Below are positions 13,401 through 26,800 of a stretch of DNA of 64,000 bases, one piece after another. Each line of letters begins with the position of its first letter. The first letter of the stretch is position 1. The notes beneath the pieces were generated by a model that did not search any database, was not told where the DNA came from, and was given only the letters and a program-made list of their open reading frames with translations. The translations under genes were made by a program, and so were the position numbers. Source of the DNA: Liolophura sinensis (taxonomy: Eukaryota > Mollusca > Polyplacophora > Chitonida > Chitonidae); assembly GCF_032854445.1 (NCBI RefSeq), contig NC_088306.1, positions 15,125,386 to 15,189,385 on the forward strand, given 5' to 3'.

Positions 13401-13934
13401 CACTTATTCGACAGCGGATAAAGATTTCCACGACTATGAAGAAATCGGAGTGATTTGACAGGAGTAAACCTCCAGTAAGTGTATGACGAACTTCCGCACA
13501 CGTGACGCTTAAATTTTCAATTTGGAAAACTAGAACTCAACCCACGAGAGTTGTCCACCACTTATTGCAAAGACAACGCGCGAGAATAGAGGAGGTGAAT
13601 GATTCTATAAACATTCATACTCTTGGAGTGCTAGGGCTCAGCAAGTGTGACAGCAAGTGTGTCTGAAAGACTGAAAAACAAGCCAATTGACCGAACGCCA
13701 GTGGCCAACCCTATTCAGGCAACTACCAATAAAAATTTACCGTTTTCACTGAGGTGAGTATTTTTGAGTCTCGGTTAAGTAAGGTGTCTGCACTAAAAGA
13801 GCAGAATTGCCACCATAGACAATAAATTCATCGACATCATGTTCTGCAAATAATACGCTTCTTTTGCCTTTTAACGCCTTTTTTTTTGTTTCCTGTGCGT
13901 CGACAATGTAAAATGTCGGTTCAAATACCGTGTA
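10441..13934. other. Non-coding stretch with SINE fragments and a GC-richer patch
   Basis: A 16-base G run lies at 10597-10612. The region 10990-11480 is CpG-richer (GACCGGCGACGACACTGCGG, ACCGGTCACGTGACAGACGCG), and a donor-like GAAAG|GTAATG is at about 11866, which could mark an unknown untranslated exon. At 12270-12335 the minus strand carries a tRNA-like head (TGGCTTGGTGGTTAGCGTG, CAGTTCAACTCC), and 12505-12575 is a SINE B 3'-end fragment. No coding exon was recognised. Confidence 0.4.
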
Positions 13935-14450
13935 TTTACAGTGCTGCCTCACGAGAATGCCAAGCCCAAGACACCAGACATTACGCCTCAACCACAACAT
14001 AACGACACCAGAATAATCAATACTTGGCCTTCTCTATGCATCCTACTTATATTGCTGCCTCGCTGGAACGTTAAGGCGATGACACCAGACGTGACACCCC
14101 ACGCAATGATATTATAGCGGCACCAGATCAACCAATACGTTTGGCCTTTCCCAGCGCCGCGTGATTATAGTGCTGCCTCACTGGAACGCTAAGCCGGTGA
14201 CACAGACATGAGTCCCGAAAAAATGATATCATATAGCGACACCAAATTGTCTAATTCTTTTGGCCTTTCCCAGCACCTCGTCCTTATAGCGCTTCCCGAC
14301 TGCAACGTCATGCCGAAGACACCAGATAATACGCCTCATTTAGTGACAGTAAACACACGCCAGACCAAGCAATGCTTGTATTGCCTTACCCCATGCTGCG
14401 TATATTTATAGTGCTGCCTCACTATAATACTAAGCCGGTGACATGTGACC
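13935..14450 (-). repeat. Tandem array of ~115-bp units related to SINE B core
   Basis: About 4.5 diverged units begin near 13938, 14048, 14165, 14284 and 14405 with TTATAGTGCTGCCTCACTGG-like sequence. They continue with GACACCAGAC, CACCCCACGCAATGATATTA and GGCACCAGATCAACCAATAC. The same order (GACACCAGGC, CACCCCACCCAGTCACATTA, GACACCGGGCCAACCAGT) is seen once in each SINE B copy, so the array looks like an amplified SINE B segment. Confidence 0.7.
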
Positions 14451-15301
<851 letters not shown>

Positions 15302-15837
15302 TATTGTATAATAGACAAAAAGCGCTATAGCTTAATAAACACTGTTGTTATTCTATTATAAATCTTTTTACATCGTCCCGTGTACATAGCTTTCATGACA
15401 TCATTGATTGTTACCGCTTGTTTGGCTTCATTCCAGAGTAAATTACCTCAGTCCGTGGTGTGTGTTTATATAGGTATATAAGCCCGTAAAGAACAATCTG
15501 GTTTATAATGTATCACTGATGATGGCAGTGCATAAAGCCAGGCTTTAGAATATCAACATGCTAACGTCATTAATAGTAGTTTCTCTTGTGTTATTTCAAC
15601 CTAAACTGCTCTGCTGCCATGTCGTTTTTCTTTGTAAATAGGACTCAAAATATGCAATTTTTAAATATTAGAGGGGTAACATATAAAATAGGCCACATAG
15701 TTTAGACATGCCATCCAATTTAAATTTCAGAGTCGTGATCTGTCAGTAATTTCGATGTCGAATACAAATACAGGTATCCCAGTCATTCTTTAATTGTAAC
15801 TCTTCATAAAAAACATCACGTTGAGGTATTTTATTTG

Positions 15838-15995
15838 ATTTTTTTTTTATTTGATTGGTGTTTTACGCCGTACTCAAGAATATTTCACTTATACGGCGGC
15901 GGTCAGCATTATGGCGGCCGGAAACCGGGCAGAGCCCGGGGAAAATCCACGACTATCCACAGGTTGCTGCAGACCTTCTCACGTATGGCCGGAGA
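15838..15995 (-). mobile_element. SINE A, 3' part, minus orientation
   Basis: TTTGATTGGTGTTTTACGCC, AATATTTCACTTATACGGCG and GGAAACCGGGCAGAGCCCGG are the complement of the SINE A 3' domain. It is truncated after CGTATGGCCGGAGATG. R1 tail-like sequence precedes it near 15710. Confidence 0.8.
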
Positions 15996-17823
15996 TGTAA
16001 TGACTGTGGATGTTTATGACGTCCCTTTACCCGGATTAACAGATGAGGTGAATTAATAATAGTGAATATTACATGGGCAGTGTTAAATTTTTAAATGGTA
16101 CAGGTCGTCAGTTTGATATATTTACCAACAACACACTATATACGGTAGCGTAAACATAAGTACGTAAGAAGCCAGAGTTCGAGTCTACCTGAGGTTCATT
16201 TTGTAAGTAACGTTCATGTTAGAACAAGAAATGTGAATGGCTGCACAATAAATATGGACAACACTGACATAGGATTATTAAGTAAATTCTTCACTTTTTG
16301 GTCTCATTGGTATTACATTTCTTGTCTCAGTCAGTAGTCAACTAGGAACCACAAAGTTTGTTTTACTAAGCTGTGGTTAATAATTCTGTTTTAAATGAGT
16401 CTTTGTTTGAATCTGAACAGTATGGCTATGAGAAATATTAAGTAATTTTAGAGTCGACAAAGAATGTACCAGAAGACGTAAATTATGGTGATTAAAATTT
16501 GATTACTATTTAACGCTAACTGCTTGTGACAACAACGTTGATCCGCTTAATCTCTGAGTATTCAACGTTAATCCCTTTTAATCTTAGAGTAAATTCATGA
16601 CGCACGTCTATGAGCCGACACCCGTCATCGAGTCGACATAGACAGGGATGGGTTTGTTTGATGTTTACGAGCAGAACATAACATCGTAGTTCAACGTTTG
16701 AGAACTTGAGCTTCGGAGTGTCCGGGGTTCGAATCCAGTGTTTGACGGTTTTTGTCTTTTATTTTTACCCCCGTATGTCTTGGATTATGAGTGTATGGGG
16801 CCGACAAATAAAACCTTGAACAGTTAGAATAAAACCCTAACTGAGGTAGATAGACATGAGGCCGTATTTCATCTGCTACGTCGTCGCTGGTATGGTTTTA
16901 CTCTATGTGCTGTAAGTTATTTATTACATTAATATTATGGCATCTAATATTGTAATAAACATTACTGCATAATTCGGTTATGGTGAGAAGGTGGATATTA
17001 AGGTGCTAACGTGACCTAATGAATTTATATATGAACAACTGGAATAAAACATTAACTGAGGCACATTGACGAGAGGCCCGATTTCACCGGTTACTTGTTA
17101 GCATTTACCAACTATCATACTCTCAAGGTACCACTTTTGTAGTGCTGGTCGTCGCAGTAACCACGAGCATGTTTTTCGTGCAAGCAGACCTTGGCAAATA
17201 ACAATGGAACGTCAAGAATTCATGGCGTCCTTTATAAACAAAATTAATGCGCTTGTGTAGGAGTAAACAATACGATCGCTGAAGCCAAAAGTGTCCTACA
17301 GGTGATTAAGTAACTACCTACTCGTTTTTCTCTGAAAAAAAAAAAAGAAAAACACGCTAGACTTAGGCAGGTTAGCTTGCGTGTTCGGTCGGATTCGAAT
17401 TGGAAAGCAGGTTCTGTTTGTAGTAGAGCGGTCCTGTCAGAAAGCTGCTATCAGCACGTCCATGCTGCACTCGCTGACCTCCTTGTTTACATCCCCGACT
17501 CCCACACTTGCTGCACTCGGAGTTTAAGCTGAGCGGCGTCGGCGGGACGCTTGTATACTTCAAACGATCGAAGGCGGCTACAACGTTACAAATGCTGCCC
17601 TGACGGAATTGCACGTCGTATGTGAACATCACATCCGTAAAAGGACGTTTCTGGTCCACAAAACCTGACCCGGCTGCCCACCGGAAGTTTCTACAGCTGG
17701 AGACCAGGTCTCAGCACAGTAAAGTCACTTGTTCAAATCCATCTGTTGTGGCTTTTGTCCGATATGTTGAATGAATGCTCCGTGTTCCTGTTGAGACAAT
17801 GCTCTGAATAAGGCTATGTGTTA
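15996..17823. other. Non-coding stretch with R2 copies and tRNA-like promoters
   Basis: R2 is present in reverse at about 16825-16930 and 17040-17160. A tRNA-like B box GGGGTTCGAATCC lies at about 16723-16736 and another, TTGTTCAAATCC, at about 17729. A minus-strand open frame at 17372-17659 has a protein-like start (RPFTDVMFTYDVQFRQG) and a cysteine-rich middle, but I could not place it in any family. Confidence 0.4.
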
Positions 17824-18012
17824 TTGTTAGGACTGTGTTCATGCCAGATCGTGCCCATGGCAGGACCCCGTCCTTTTACTCATTGCTGTGTCCATGTGTT
17901 CATGCCAGAATCGTGCCCATGGCAGGACAATGTCCATTTGTTCATGGCCGTGTCCATGTGTTCATGCCAGAATCGTGCCCATGGCAGGACAATGTCCATG
18001 TTTTCATGAGAT
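17824..18012 (+). repeat. ~62-bp tandem repeat, three units
   Basis: The unit begins TGTTCATGCCAGAATCGTGC, continues CCATGGCAGGAC, and occurs three times, with the first unit more diverged. The overlapping open frames here arise from the repeat. Confidence 0.85.
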
Positions 18013-18704
18013 GTTGCTCATGTGAAGGTCAAGACCACTTGAGCATCGTGTTCATATTACAAATATATTTACGTAAAGATTATTTTCATGATAGTACCTT
18101 TGTCAGTGTGTAGATGTTTAGACTGCGTTTATGTAAGTATTATGTTCATTTCATGTAAACCATGTTTGTTCTATGATCAAGTTCATGTTTGGATCGTGCT
18201 CATGAAAGAGCCGTGTTAACAGTAGTATAATGATTATGTAATGTATATCTACATGTTCGGATCATGCTTATGTTAAGATTCTGTACATGTTACGTGGGAG
18301 CATTACACGGGAGCATTTGCCAACTGCTCTTGCATTATTCTTTATGTTGTTTAACCTTTTATATTCGAAGATACACGTGCGGTCGTGTACGCAATCGTTG
18401 AAGGCTACTTGCTTTGCATCACTATGGTTTAAGTGCATGTTATTGAAAAATTCTTGATGATGGCGTTTAACAGCAATGAATTAATTAAAAAATCATCCCG
18501 TATAGCCAAACTAACACTATAGCAGACTAATGTCACAATCATAATTCAGTTCTTTAAGTTAAACAAAAATGTCCCAAAGTAAATAAGCAAAAACTTGTGC
18601 CGACTGTGCCTGTATAGAATCCGTTATCGGTTCGAGGAATCGCCACTGAAGCTTGCGATGTGTAATGACCATCTGGGTGATATTTTTGTTTTTGGTAATT
18701 TAAA

Positions 18705-18885
18705 TATCGACACCCACAACGAACGTTCCAGTTAATCGAAAGATCCAATTTCTAAAACAACGCTCAATTTAGGCGTCAGAAGACATTCGTATACCAGCGG
18801 TCAGCCAAGACGGACGTTCCGTGTCAAAAATCGTAGAACCCTTTCCCACAAACTGCGTTCATTGCAAACCACCAAAGAATTATAA
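18705..18885 (+). repeat. Dispersed repeat R1, partial copy
   Basis: AGACATTCGTATACCAGCGG, GACGGACGTTCC and TCAAAAATCG match the start of R1. It is flanked by non-coding DNA (18013-19389) in which I see no gene. Confidence 0.55.
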
Positions 18886-19389
18886 ATAAGGGAATTAGGA
18901 CTCCAATTATAAATATTTTGGCACCGGGACCGACCTGCTACAATTAGACACAGTCACGATGAACAAATTCGCTCATGACAGTGTCTCCATGTAGCAGGTC
19001 GGTATCAATGCCGACACATCCTCTAAAATGTGACACTAACTGGCAAACAAGAAAACAAACAAACAAACGAGGTGGTGAAATCTCGAACATATTAGCTTGG
19101 ATTGATTGATTTGCTTGTTGCTGTTGGCGGTCAGTATTACGGGTGGGGCAGACCGGAGTAAACCAACGACATATAGTAAGTTACTGACGAACTCTTCCAC
19201 ATGCGTCATACGGATTTGCACACCCTTTTGGTGGTAGACAAATGGTCTTTATGAAAGATCCACAAGCAGTGAACGCGAACGAATCTGAAAATTTTCTGTT
19301 CAAATCCCGTTTTGAACTCTCACCCCGAAGCAATTGGGACCAAATACTACATGTAGCTTGGCTATCCAAGTGTATAAGCATCAGTGAAT

Positions 19390-19580
19390 ACAGCGGGCTG
19401 TGAACGATCGGTTAAGGTGCTTGCCTTACAATGGCTAGGTCACACAAGACGTGCGTTCAATATGAGTCTCAGCCAGGCGGTTTTAAAGACTTCCCTGCTT
19501 GTCTTGCTGGCAATAAGCAAATGACAACACTGCCTTAAGTTATCGGTTTGGCAAGATTCAGTGGGAATCCCATGCACTGA
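19390..19580 (+). mobile_element. Degenerate tRNA-headed SINE-like sequence
   Basis: GATCGGTTAAGGTGCTTGCC resembles an A box region and GTGCGTTCAATATGAGTC a decayed B box. It lacks the SINE A and B bodies, so it may belong to another family. Confidence 0.35.
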
Positions 19581-19659
19581 CTTCAGCTACGGGATCACAG
19601 TACAAGCACAAGTTCTAACCCTGTCTATGAGATATACACACACACAGGCTATTGTTATA

Positions 19660-22055
19660 TAGGCGTCATTCCTAAACCCGGCTGTGGTTTGTAGAAACAT
19701 CACTCCTGAACCCCGACAATGGGATGTAGAGGTATCACTTCTATACCCCTACACTTCTACTGTGGGTTGTGTAGGGATAACTCCTAAACCTGGCTCTGGG
19801 TGGTATAGGCATCACTCCTATAACCCGGCTGTAGGTGGTATAAGTATCACTCCTACACCTGGTTGTGGCTTGTATAGGCATCACCTCTAAACCCGGCTGT
19901 GGGGGGTATAGACATCACTCCTAAACCCGGCTGTGGGGGGTATAGACATCACTCCTAAACCCGGCTGTGGCTGGTATAGGCATCACCCCTAAACCCGGCT
20001 GTGGGTTATATAGGCAACATTCCTACACCCGGTTGTGGGTTGTATAGGCATCACGCCTAAACCCGGCTGTGGGAAGTATAGACATCGCTCCTAAACCCGA
20101 CTCTGGGTGGTATAGGCACAAGTCCAAACCCGGCTCTGGGTGGTATAGGCATCACTCCTAAACCCGGCTGTAGGTGGAATAGGCATCACTCCTACAACCC
20201 GGCTGTAGGTTGTATAGGCATTACTCATACACCCCGGCTGTAGGTGGTATAGGCATCACTCCTAAACCCAGCTGTGGATGGTATAGGCATCACTCCTAAC
20301 CGGCTGTAGGTGGTATAGGCATAAGTCCTAAACCCGGCTGTGGGTGGTATAGGCATCACTCCTAAACCCGGCTGTGGGTGGTATAGGCATCACTTCTAAA
20401 CCCGGCTGTGGGTTGTATAGGCATCACTCCTAACCGGCTGTAGGTGGTATAGGCATAAGTCCTAAACCCGGCTGTGGGTGGTATAGGCATCACTCCTAAA
20501 CCCGGCTGTGGGTGGTATAGGCATCACTTCTAAACCCGGCTGTGGGTTGTATAGGCATTACTCATACACCCCGGCTGTAGGTGGTATAGGCATCAGTCCT
20601 AAACCCGGCTGTGGGTGGTATAGGCATCACTCCTAACCGGCTGTAGGTGGTATAGGCATCAGTCCTACAGCCGGCTGTGGGTGGTATAGGCATCACTCCT
20701 AACCGGCTGTAGGTGGTATAGGCATTAGTCCTAAGCCCGGCTGTGGGTGGTATAGGCATCACTCCTAAACCTGGCTCTGGGTGGTATAGCCATCAGTCCT
20801 ACAGCCCGGCTGTGGGTTGTATAGGCATCACTCCTACACCCGGACTATAGGTGGTATAGGCATCAGTCCTACAGCCCGGCTGTGGGTTGTGTACGCATCA
20901 GTCCTAACCCCGGCTGTGGGTGGTATAGGCATCACTCCTAAACCTGGCTCTGGGTGGTATAGCCATCAGTCCTACAGCCCGGCTGTGGGTTGTATAGGCA
21001 TCACTCCTACACCCGGACTATAGGTGGTATAGGCATCAGTCCTACAGCCCGGCTGTGGTTTGTGTAGGCATTACTCCTACACCCCGGCTGTAGGTGGTAT
21101 AGGCATCAGTCCTAAACCCGGCTGTGGGTGGTATAGGCATCACTCCTAAACCCAGCTGTGGGTTGTATAGGCATTACTCATACACCCCGGCTGTAGGTGG
21201 TATAGGCATCAGTCCTAAACCTCGGCTGTGGGTTGTATAGGCATCAGTCCTAAGCCCGGCTGTGGGTGGTATAGGCATCAGTTCTAAACCTCGCCTGTGG
21301 GTGGTATAGGCCTCAGTCCTAACCCCGGCTGTGGGTTGTATAGGCATCAGTCCTACACCCTGCCAAGGGATGTGTGGGCATCAGTCCTACACCCTGTCAT
21401 GGGATGTGTGGGCATCAGTCCTACACCCTGGCATGGGATGTGTAGGCATCAGTCCTACACCCTGGCATGGGATGTGTAGGCATAAGTCCTACACCCTGCC
21501 ATGGGATGTGTAGGCATCAGTCCTAAACCCTGTCATGGGATGTGTAGGCATAACTCCTACACCTGGCTGTGGGTTGTATAGGCATCAGTCCTAAACCCGG
21601 CTGTGGGTTGTATAGGCATCAGTCCTAAACCCGGCTGTGGGTGGTATAGGCATCAGTCCTACACCCTGTCATGAGATGTGTGGGCATCAGTCCTACACCC
21701 TGCCGTGGGATGTGTAGGCATCAGTCCTAAACCCTGCCATGGGATGTGTAGGCATCAGTCCTAAACCCTGCCATGGGATGTGTAGGCATCAGTCCTAAAC
21801 CCTGTCATGGGATGTGTAGGCATCAGTCCTACACCCTGTCATGGGATGTGTAGGCATCAGTCCTAAACCCTGCCATGGGATGTGTAGGCATCAGTCCTAC
21901 ACCCTGTCATGGGATGTGTAGGCATAACTCCTACACCTGGCTGTGGGTTGTATAGGCATCAGTCCTAAACCCGGCTGTGGGTTGTATAGGCATCAGTCCT
22001 AAACCCGGCTGTGGGTTGTATAGGCATCAGTCCTACACCCGACTCTTGGTTGTAT
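19660..22055. repeat. 34-bp minisatellite array (~70 units, 2.4 kb)
   Basis: The unit reads CCTAAACCCGGCTGTGGGTG then GTATAGGCATCACT, with lengths of 32-35 bp. Two variants exist: the CCCGGCTGTGGGTKGTATAG type forms most of the array, and the CCCTGCCATGGGATGTGTAG type is concentrated at about 21350-21550 and 21660-21920. The many open frames in it come from the repeat itself. It is not a CRISPR array, because there are no unique spacers. Confidence 0.95.
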
Positions 22056-22374
22056 GAATTATGTTTAGGGACAAATGCTAACTGACTATTGGATAAGAAT
22101 ACTGAACCGATATATAGGCCGTAAAAGGCATCAAAGCTAACTATGACAATACTTTTTGTAAAAACAATCGTAATTAAAGCATGACAGATACGTTCATTTC
22201 ATAAATTTTTGACTCAGTTTTAAAATCCTTTTTTTTATTTAATTTTCGGACCAAAATATCAAATTGTTGTTGACATTACTGAAAACTGTTATAAACTGTT
22301 TTCTTACAATTCATGTAAACGATATTTAGGGATTGGTACCATTAATAGTGGAAAAAATCGGCCTCGCGATCATC

Positions 22375-22540
22375 ACAGACATTCGTATATCAGCCGTATA
22401 CCAATACGATGTCCCACGTCAATAATCGCAAGACCAATTCCCAGTGAGTAATATATAAATATTTTATTTGACAGGCTCGGGTTTGGAAATAAGTTCGCGA
22501 TTACTGACGTGGATTGTTCAAGGTCGGTATACGAATGGCT
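22375..22540. repeat. Fold-back element, family R1
   Basis: The left arm starts ACATTCGTATATCAGCCG and runs through CCCACGTCAATAATCGCAAG. The right arm ends with GCGATTACTGACGTGG and GGTCGGTATACGAATG, its imperfect complement. The ~60-bp arms and ~40-bp centre give a MITE-like structure. Confidence 0.7.
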
Positions 22541-25500
22541 ATTACTACAAATATAGATTTAGCTCTATATGTACAAGGAATTGTAGATTTCGTGAAAATC
22601 AAAGGCGTAAAGAAAAAAGTGTCTTACTTTGTTTTTAATTTATGATACTGGTGTATATGAAGTGACTGGATACTTCATCCATGTATGCGATACTTCACAC
22701 ACTTATGGGGAATATAAACAAACTATATGGAGGTTACATGGATTTGCGTCAAATTCTAACTAAGCTAAAGACACTGCTCTACATGGAGACAATTATAAAT
22801 TGTCAAATTTAGCCCCATTGCACGAATTTTGTTATACAGGAATGCTTTCGGTTATAAATATCATATATTCAGACAAATACTTATTATCGTTGACTAAACA
22901 TATAATATTTTACGACCTGTCGTTAACATGAGCTAGAGAGCACGAGGTAGATGGTGTGTGTTTTCTGAACAATGGCACACGGTGCTTCGGCGCCAGCGTT
23001 ATACAGAGTTATGGGTATGTTGGGGCCTCTAGTCGGCAGTCAAATGCGTCTGCAAGTGGATAGGGCGGCCTTAACTACCTCCGGTAATACTGGCGGCGAG
23101 ATCAAAGGCCTATCAAAGTGCATGAACGCATCCCTTACATTAGATCATGTGCGCTGATCGAGACAGAGGCTGGCTTGTGCCTAGCCCTGCAGCTACAGCC
23201 CACTTATGTCGCTTCACACTTCGTCACTTTTTCCGCCGGTCGTCTCGTTACTGCTGTACGGATCAGCGAAGAAAATAGAAAAATAAAAATTACATCTGCA
23301 ATGGGATAAAAGCGGACCCGTGTCGCTGATAGGGGACTAGGAAGGGGGGTTTATGTGTTTGCCAGTGTCTAGCGGGGCGACCCCCAAACAAACAAGGAGC
23401 AGGCCGTGACGCCATCTTTGCGGCCCTTATGACGACTGAAAGGCTGGCCCACAAGTCTGGCCCACTCACTGTTTTTCTCTGGTAGCGACGAAAGCCGACG
23501 ATTGACGGAGATATCTCGTTCGATCTACAAAGTAGATAGGCCACATTCACGATAAAAGAAGTGTCCCACAGTTCCACATTTATAAGATAAAATATATCTA
23601 TGAACTTTTCTATTGAAATTTATTATAGAATCAGTGAAAATTGCCACAGATAGTAATTGACTACATGATTCGGAAAATCGTAAAATCAGTATTGATTAAC
23701 TAGTCGGGACATGCTTTAAAAAGTATTTCCCTTTTGGACAAGAATGATTTCTCATTTGAACTCATGCAGTCATTATGATATATGCGAAACTCCTCGTTGT
23801 AATTAGATGACATAGCAATGTTGGTCAGCAATCAGTTTTTATGAACAGCTGCAATGAAAACCTATCATTTAGGTTATTGTGCACCTCGAAACTGCGATAG
23901 ATTTGCTTGTATTCTACCTGGAAATTATCCATATCATAAAAGGAGTACAGCGTAGAGAAAAAAAAAAGAGCTGCGACGACGACAGTGTGATACTAGGCAA
24001 TGGTCACACGTAACCGGTGAAATACGACCTCAATTACTGTTTTATTCTAGCTGTTCATGTGAATGCTTATATAGTAACAAATTTCCACGCCAGCTAGCAC
24101 CATGGCTTGAGCAGAATAAGGTAAAATAAATACAGAAATTAATAGCAGTTTAATGGATGTCGCTGGTTTAGAATAATTCAAAACTGCATTTGTGTGATAT
24201 GCCAGTTACAGAATCACGTCATTGACTTCACTTAAAATGCGACGTTCCGGCTTTACGTCGCTAACTGTAGTTTATCTTTGACCGGCATATACAAATAACG
24301 TTGAATGCTTCAAAACGACGACATTGGCGTTCTCAGGCAGTTGTCTGCTTCAAATGCCATTTAATGTGAAAAAGATAGGCAATCAGGTATTATCGATGCT
24401 TTAGTATAATTATCATTGAAATGTGTTCTTGCTGTGTGCATATCATCTACATCTCCTGGGTTTTCCTTCTCATTTTGTCATTATAGTTGAGCTAGATTGT
24501 TTTAATCATCGCTTTAATCATCGTTTTTGCTTACATTACTGTTATCAGTATAGTGTTACAATCGTCATTACCCGGACCTAGTGGTCATTACTCTATCATT
24601 ATCTTCATTGTTCTCCTCAGGTTTCATTCTCACTCATTATTGTGATCATTTCCCTGCGCTTTTTGGAAATCTGTGTGGAAATTTGATAAACCTATGAAAA
24701 AATCAAATGTTAGAAATGGGAAATGCGGATATTCTCTTTTGGGGGATTAGAAAAGTCATCTCTTGTAAAGAGGAATTTATAGCACTTTCTACTTTCTCTA
24801 TCCCTTTAAATTGTGTGTCAAAGCTTTGTATTTTGCAAGTCTGACATTTAATAAAAATGCTTTTTAATTAACTTCAAAATACCCTGAAAAAATCAATCTT
24901 TCTACCAGAAATTGTTAAGTGCATGTTGTACACAACATATCATAAAAGTCTTTCCATCAGATGTTAATTATACTGGTTTATGAAATAGTTTAAAGCGTAA
25001 TGAAACAATGTTTTAAACATTTTTATTCACAACACTCTACCAAAAATTTTGGAATTGAATTTTGTGTTGAGAAAAACTGTGTATGTAGAGAATGCCTGAC
25101 ATACCGAAGTGTCAGATCAACTTTTTAACATTTTAAAAAATGATATAAAGATAAACGTAGACTTATGAAGAAAAGTGTTTATTGCTACCTGTTAATGTAT
25201 ACAATTACTGGAGCATAAAAGGTGCACCCTCTCTCTGGAAAAAAAGACAACAACAACAGATAAACAAATAATTAAATTATATCACCTGTGAAAAGGCAGA
25301 CTTGAAAACGGGTCAAAGTAAGTGTTTAACATATTTGCCTGATGTCAACAAATTGCTTGTCTGCCCCTTTATGTCACATCGAGACAGTCGTGGGTTCTCT
25401 ACACTGAGAGCTGTTCGATCTAATCCCGACTGGTAAACAGATGCCTCAAGCTAATTAACTTTAACGGTTCGCCGAACTGAGCTTTCGTGCTTGTGTGCAC

Positions 25501-26110
25501 ATCCTAGTGCTTAGCCGGGTGACTGATAAACTGATTGACGCAAGTGATTGACGAACGTGAAAGAAACTTCAGCATAGAGAACGAAAGGAAAGCATGATCG
25601 ACAATGTGATAATTTAGAAAAGACAACGTAAAAGTAAAGTAAGTATCAGAAGGAGGATCACTGAAAATTGTATCTGGAAATAATACGACTTACTAGATCA
25701 AATGCTTCATCCACCCTACGTCGCCAATGACGTCACACAAATACACGTTTTTGTTACCTCCGGGTCTGAAGAGCAGTTCTCGTGAACATTGCTTATGTAT
25801 AATGTGTGCCAGAGCGTGAAAAGGCTAATCGGACATCCTTCATTCTGTGATGTAGTCTGTTATATTTTATACTGAATACCTATTTTATGGCTAGAGAAAG
25901 CGGTTGGCAACAGACACTATTAATATAGTTCAAAAAGTTCACCTTACAATCATAACGTTTAGCTGCATTTAATTCAGTAGAAAAAAACTGAAAAGTTATG
26001 AAAGGAATTTCCAGACACAGCTTTCAAATGGCCTTTATGTACATTTTTACGTTTAAGTTTCTCCTTTACGTTGTCCACTGGTGTAGTAGGGTTGAATAAA
26101 TGTTTCGCCG
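22541..26110. other. Non-coding stretch
   Basis: R2 copies lie at about 23940-24110 and 25565-25640. The region 22960-23480 is CpG-richer, with short open frames on both strands that match nothing known. The rest is AT-rich with no recognisable exon. Confidence 0.4.
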
Positions 26111-26780
26111 CGGAATATTGGCATGGCTGGATAACTGGATAATGGGTAGGTCGGACGTATGAAGGGTTGGATCGCTAGGTGATGGGTTGAACCTTTGCAT
26201 GATGGTTGACTGGCTGGGTGATGGGTTGGACGGTTGCATGGTTGTTGTCTGGCGGCTGGATGATGGGTTGGATGGCTGGATGATGGATTAGCTGGATAGT
26301 GGGTTGGACGGTTGTATGATGGGTTGGCTGTCTGGATGATTGATTAGCTGGCTGGAATGAATGAATGAATGCTTGGGGGCTTAACGCCGTACAATTTTTC
26401 AGACGACGAGGAATCGTTAGCTGTGTGTACATATGCTAGGTCTTCTTGTGGGAGGGCGAGTCATGCCGAAGACTCCCTACATGACACCCCGCCCAATCAC
26501 ATTATACTGACACCGAGCCAACCAGTCTTGTTTCCTTGTTCTAACCTCTCAGTGCTGAGCGCCAAGCCAGGCAGCAACAAGTACCATTGGATTGATCCCA
26601 CCCGGGTTTGACCGTTAGGCCACCGAAGCGATCTAGCCGGCTGGAAGTTAGGTTGAACGGTTTTATAATGGGTTAGCTTGCTGGATGATGTGGACTAGCT
26701 AGCTGGATGATGGGTTGGACGGTTGTATGATGGGTTGACTGGATGGTTGTGTGTTGTGTTGCCTGGCTGTGTGTGATGGT
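26111..26780. repeat. Degenerate GGATGATGGGTTGGA minisatellite split by a SINE
   Basis: Variants of GGCTGGATGATGGGTTGGACGGTTG recur over 26130-26360 and 26635-26780. The interruption is a SINE B copy at 26357-26628. Confidence 0.7.
26357..26628 (-). mobile_element. SINE B inserted in the minisatellite
   Basis: It begins with the GAATGAATGAATGAATGC tail and GGGGGCTTAACGCCGTAC, and ends with CACCCGGGTTTGACC and AGGCCACCGAAGCG. Flanks TAGCTGGCTGGAA (left) and TAGCCGGCTGGAA (right) could be a target-site duplication, but the surrounding repeat makes such matches likely by chance. Confidence 0.75.
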
Positions 26781-26800
26781 TTGAACAGTCTGATGGAAGA

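Noticed and set aside
16684-16745. tRNA gene suggested by a perfect B box GGTTCGAATCC
   Set aside because: The 5' part does not give a cloverleaf with an A box at normal spacing. It is more likely a SINE head remnant.
20562-21513. Several 60-70 codon frames with YTTYSRLGVMPIPP or GISPTPWHGMC repeats
   Set aside because: They are translations of the 34-bp minisatellite in shifting frames.
19660-22055. Regular ~34-bp repeats that could suggest a CRISPR array
   Set aside because: Units follow each other directly with no unique spacers, the genome is animal, and no cas-like gene is present. It is a minisatellite.
22972-23577. Short open frames on both strands in a CpG-richer patch
   Set aside because: No family resemblance and no exon borders. 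The patch may be regulatory, but nothing specific supports that.
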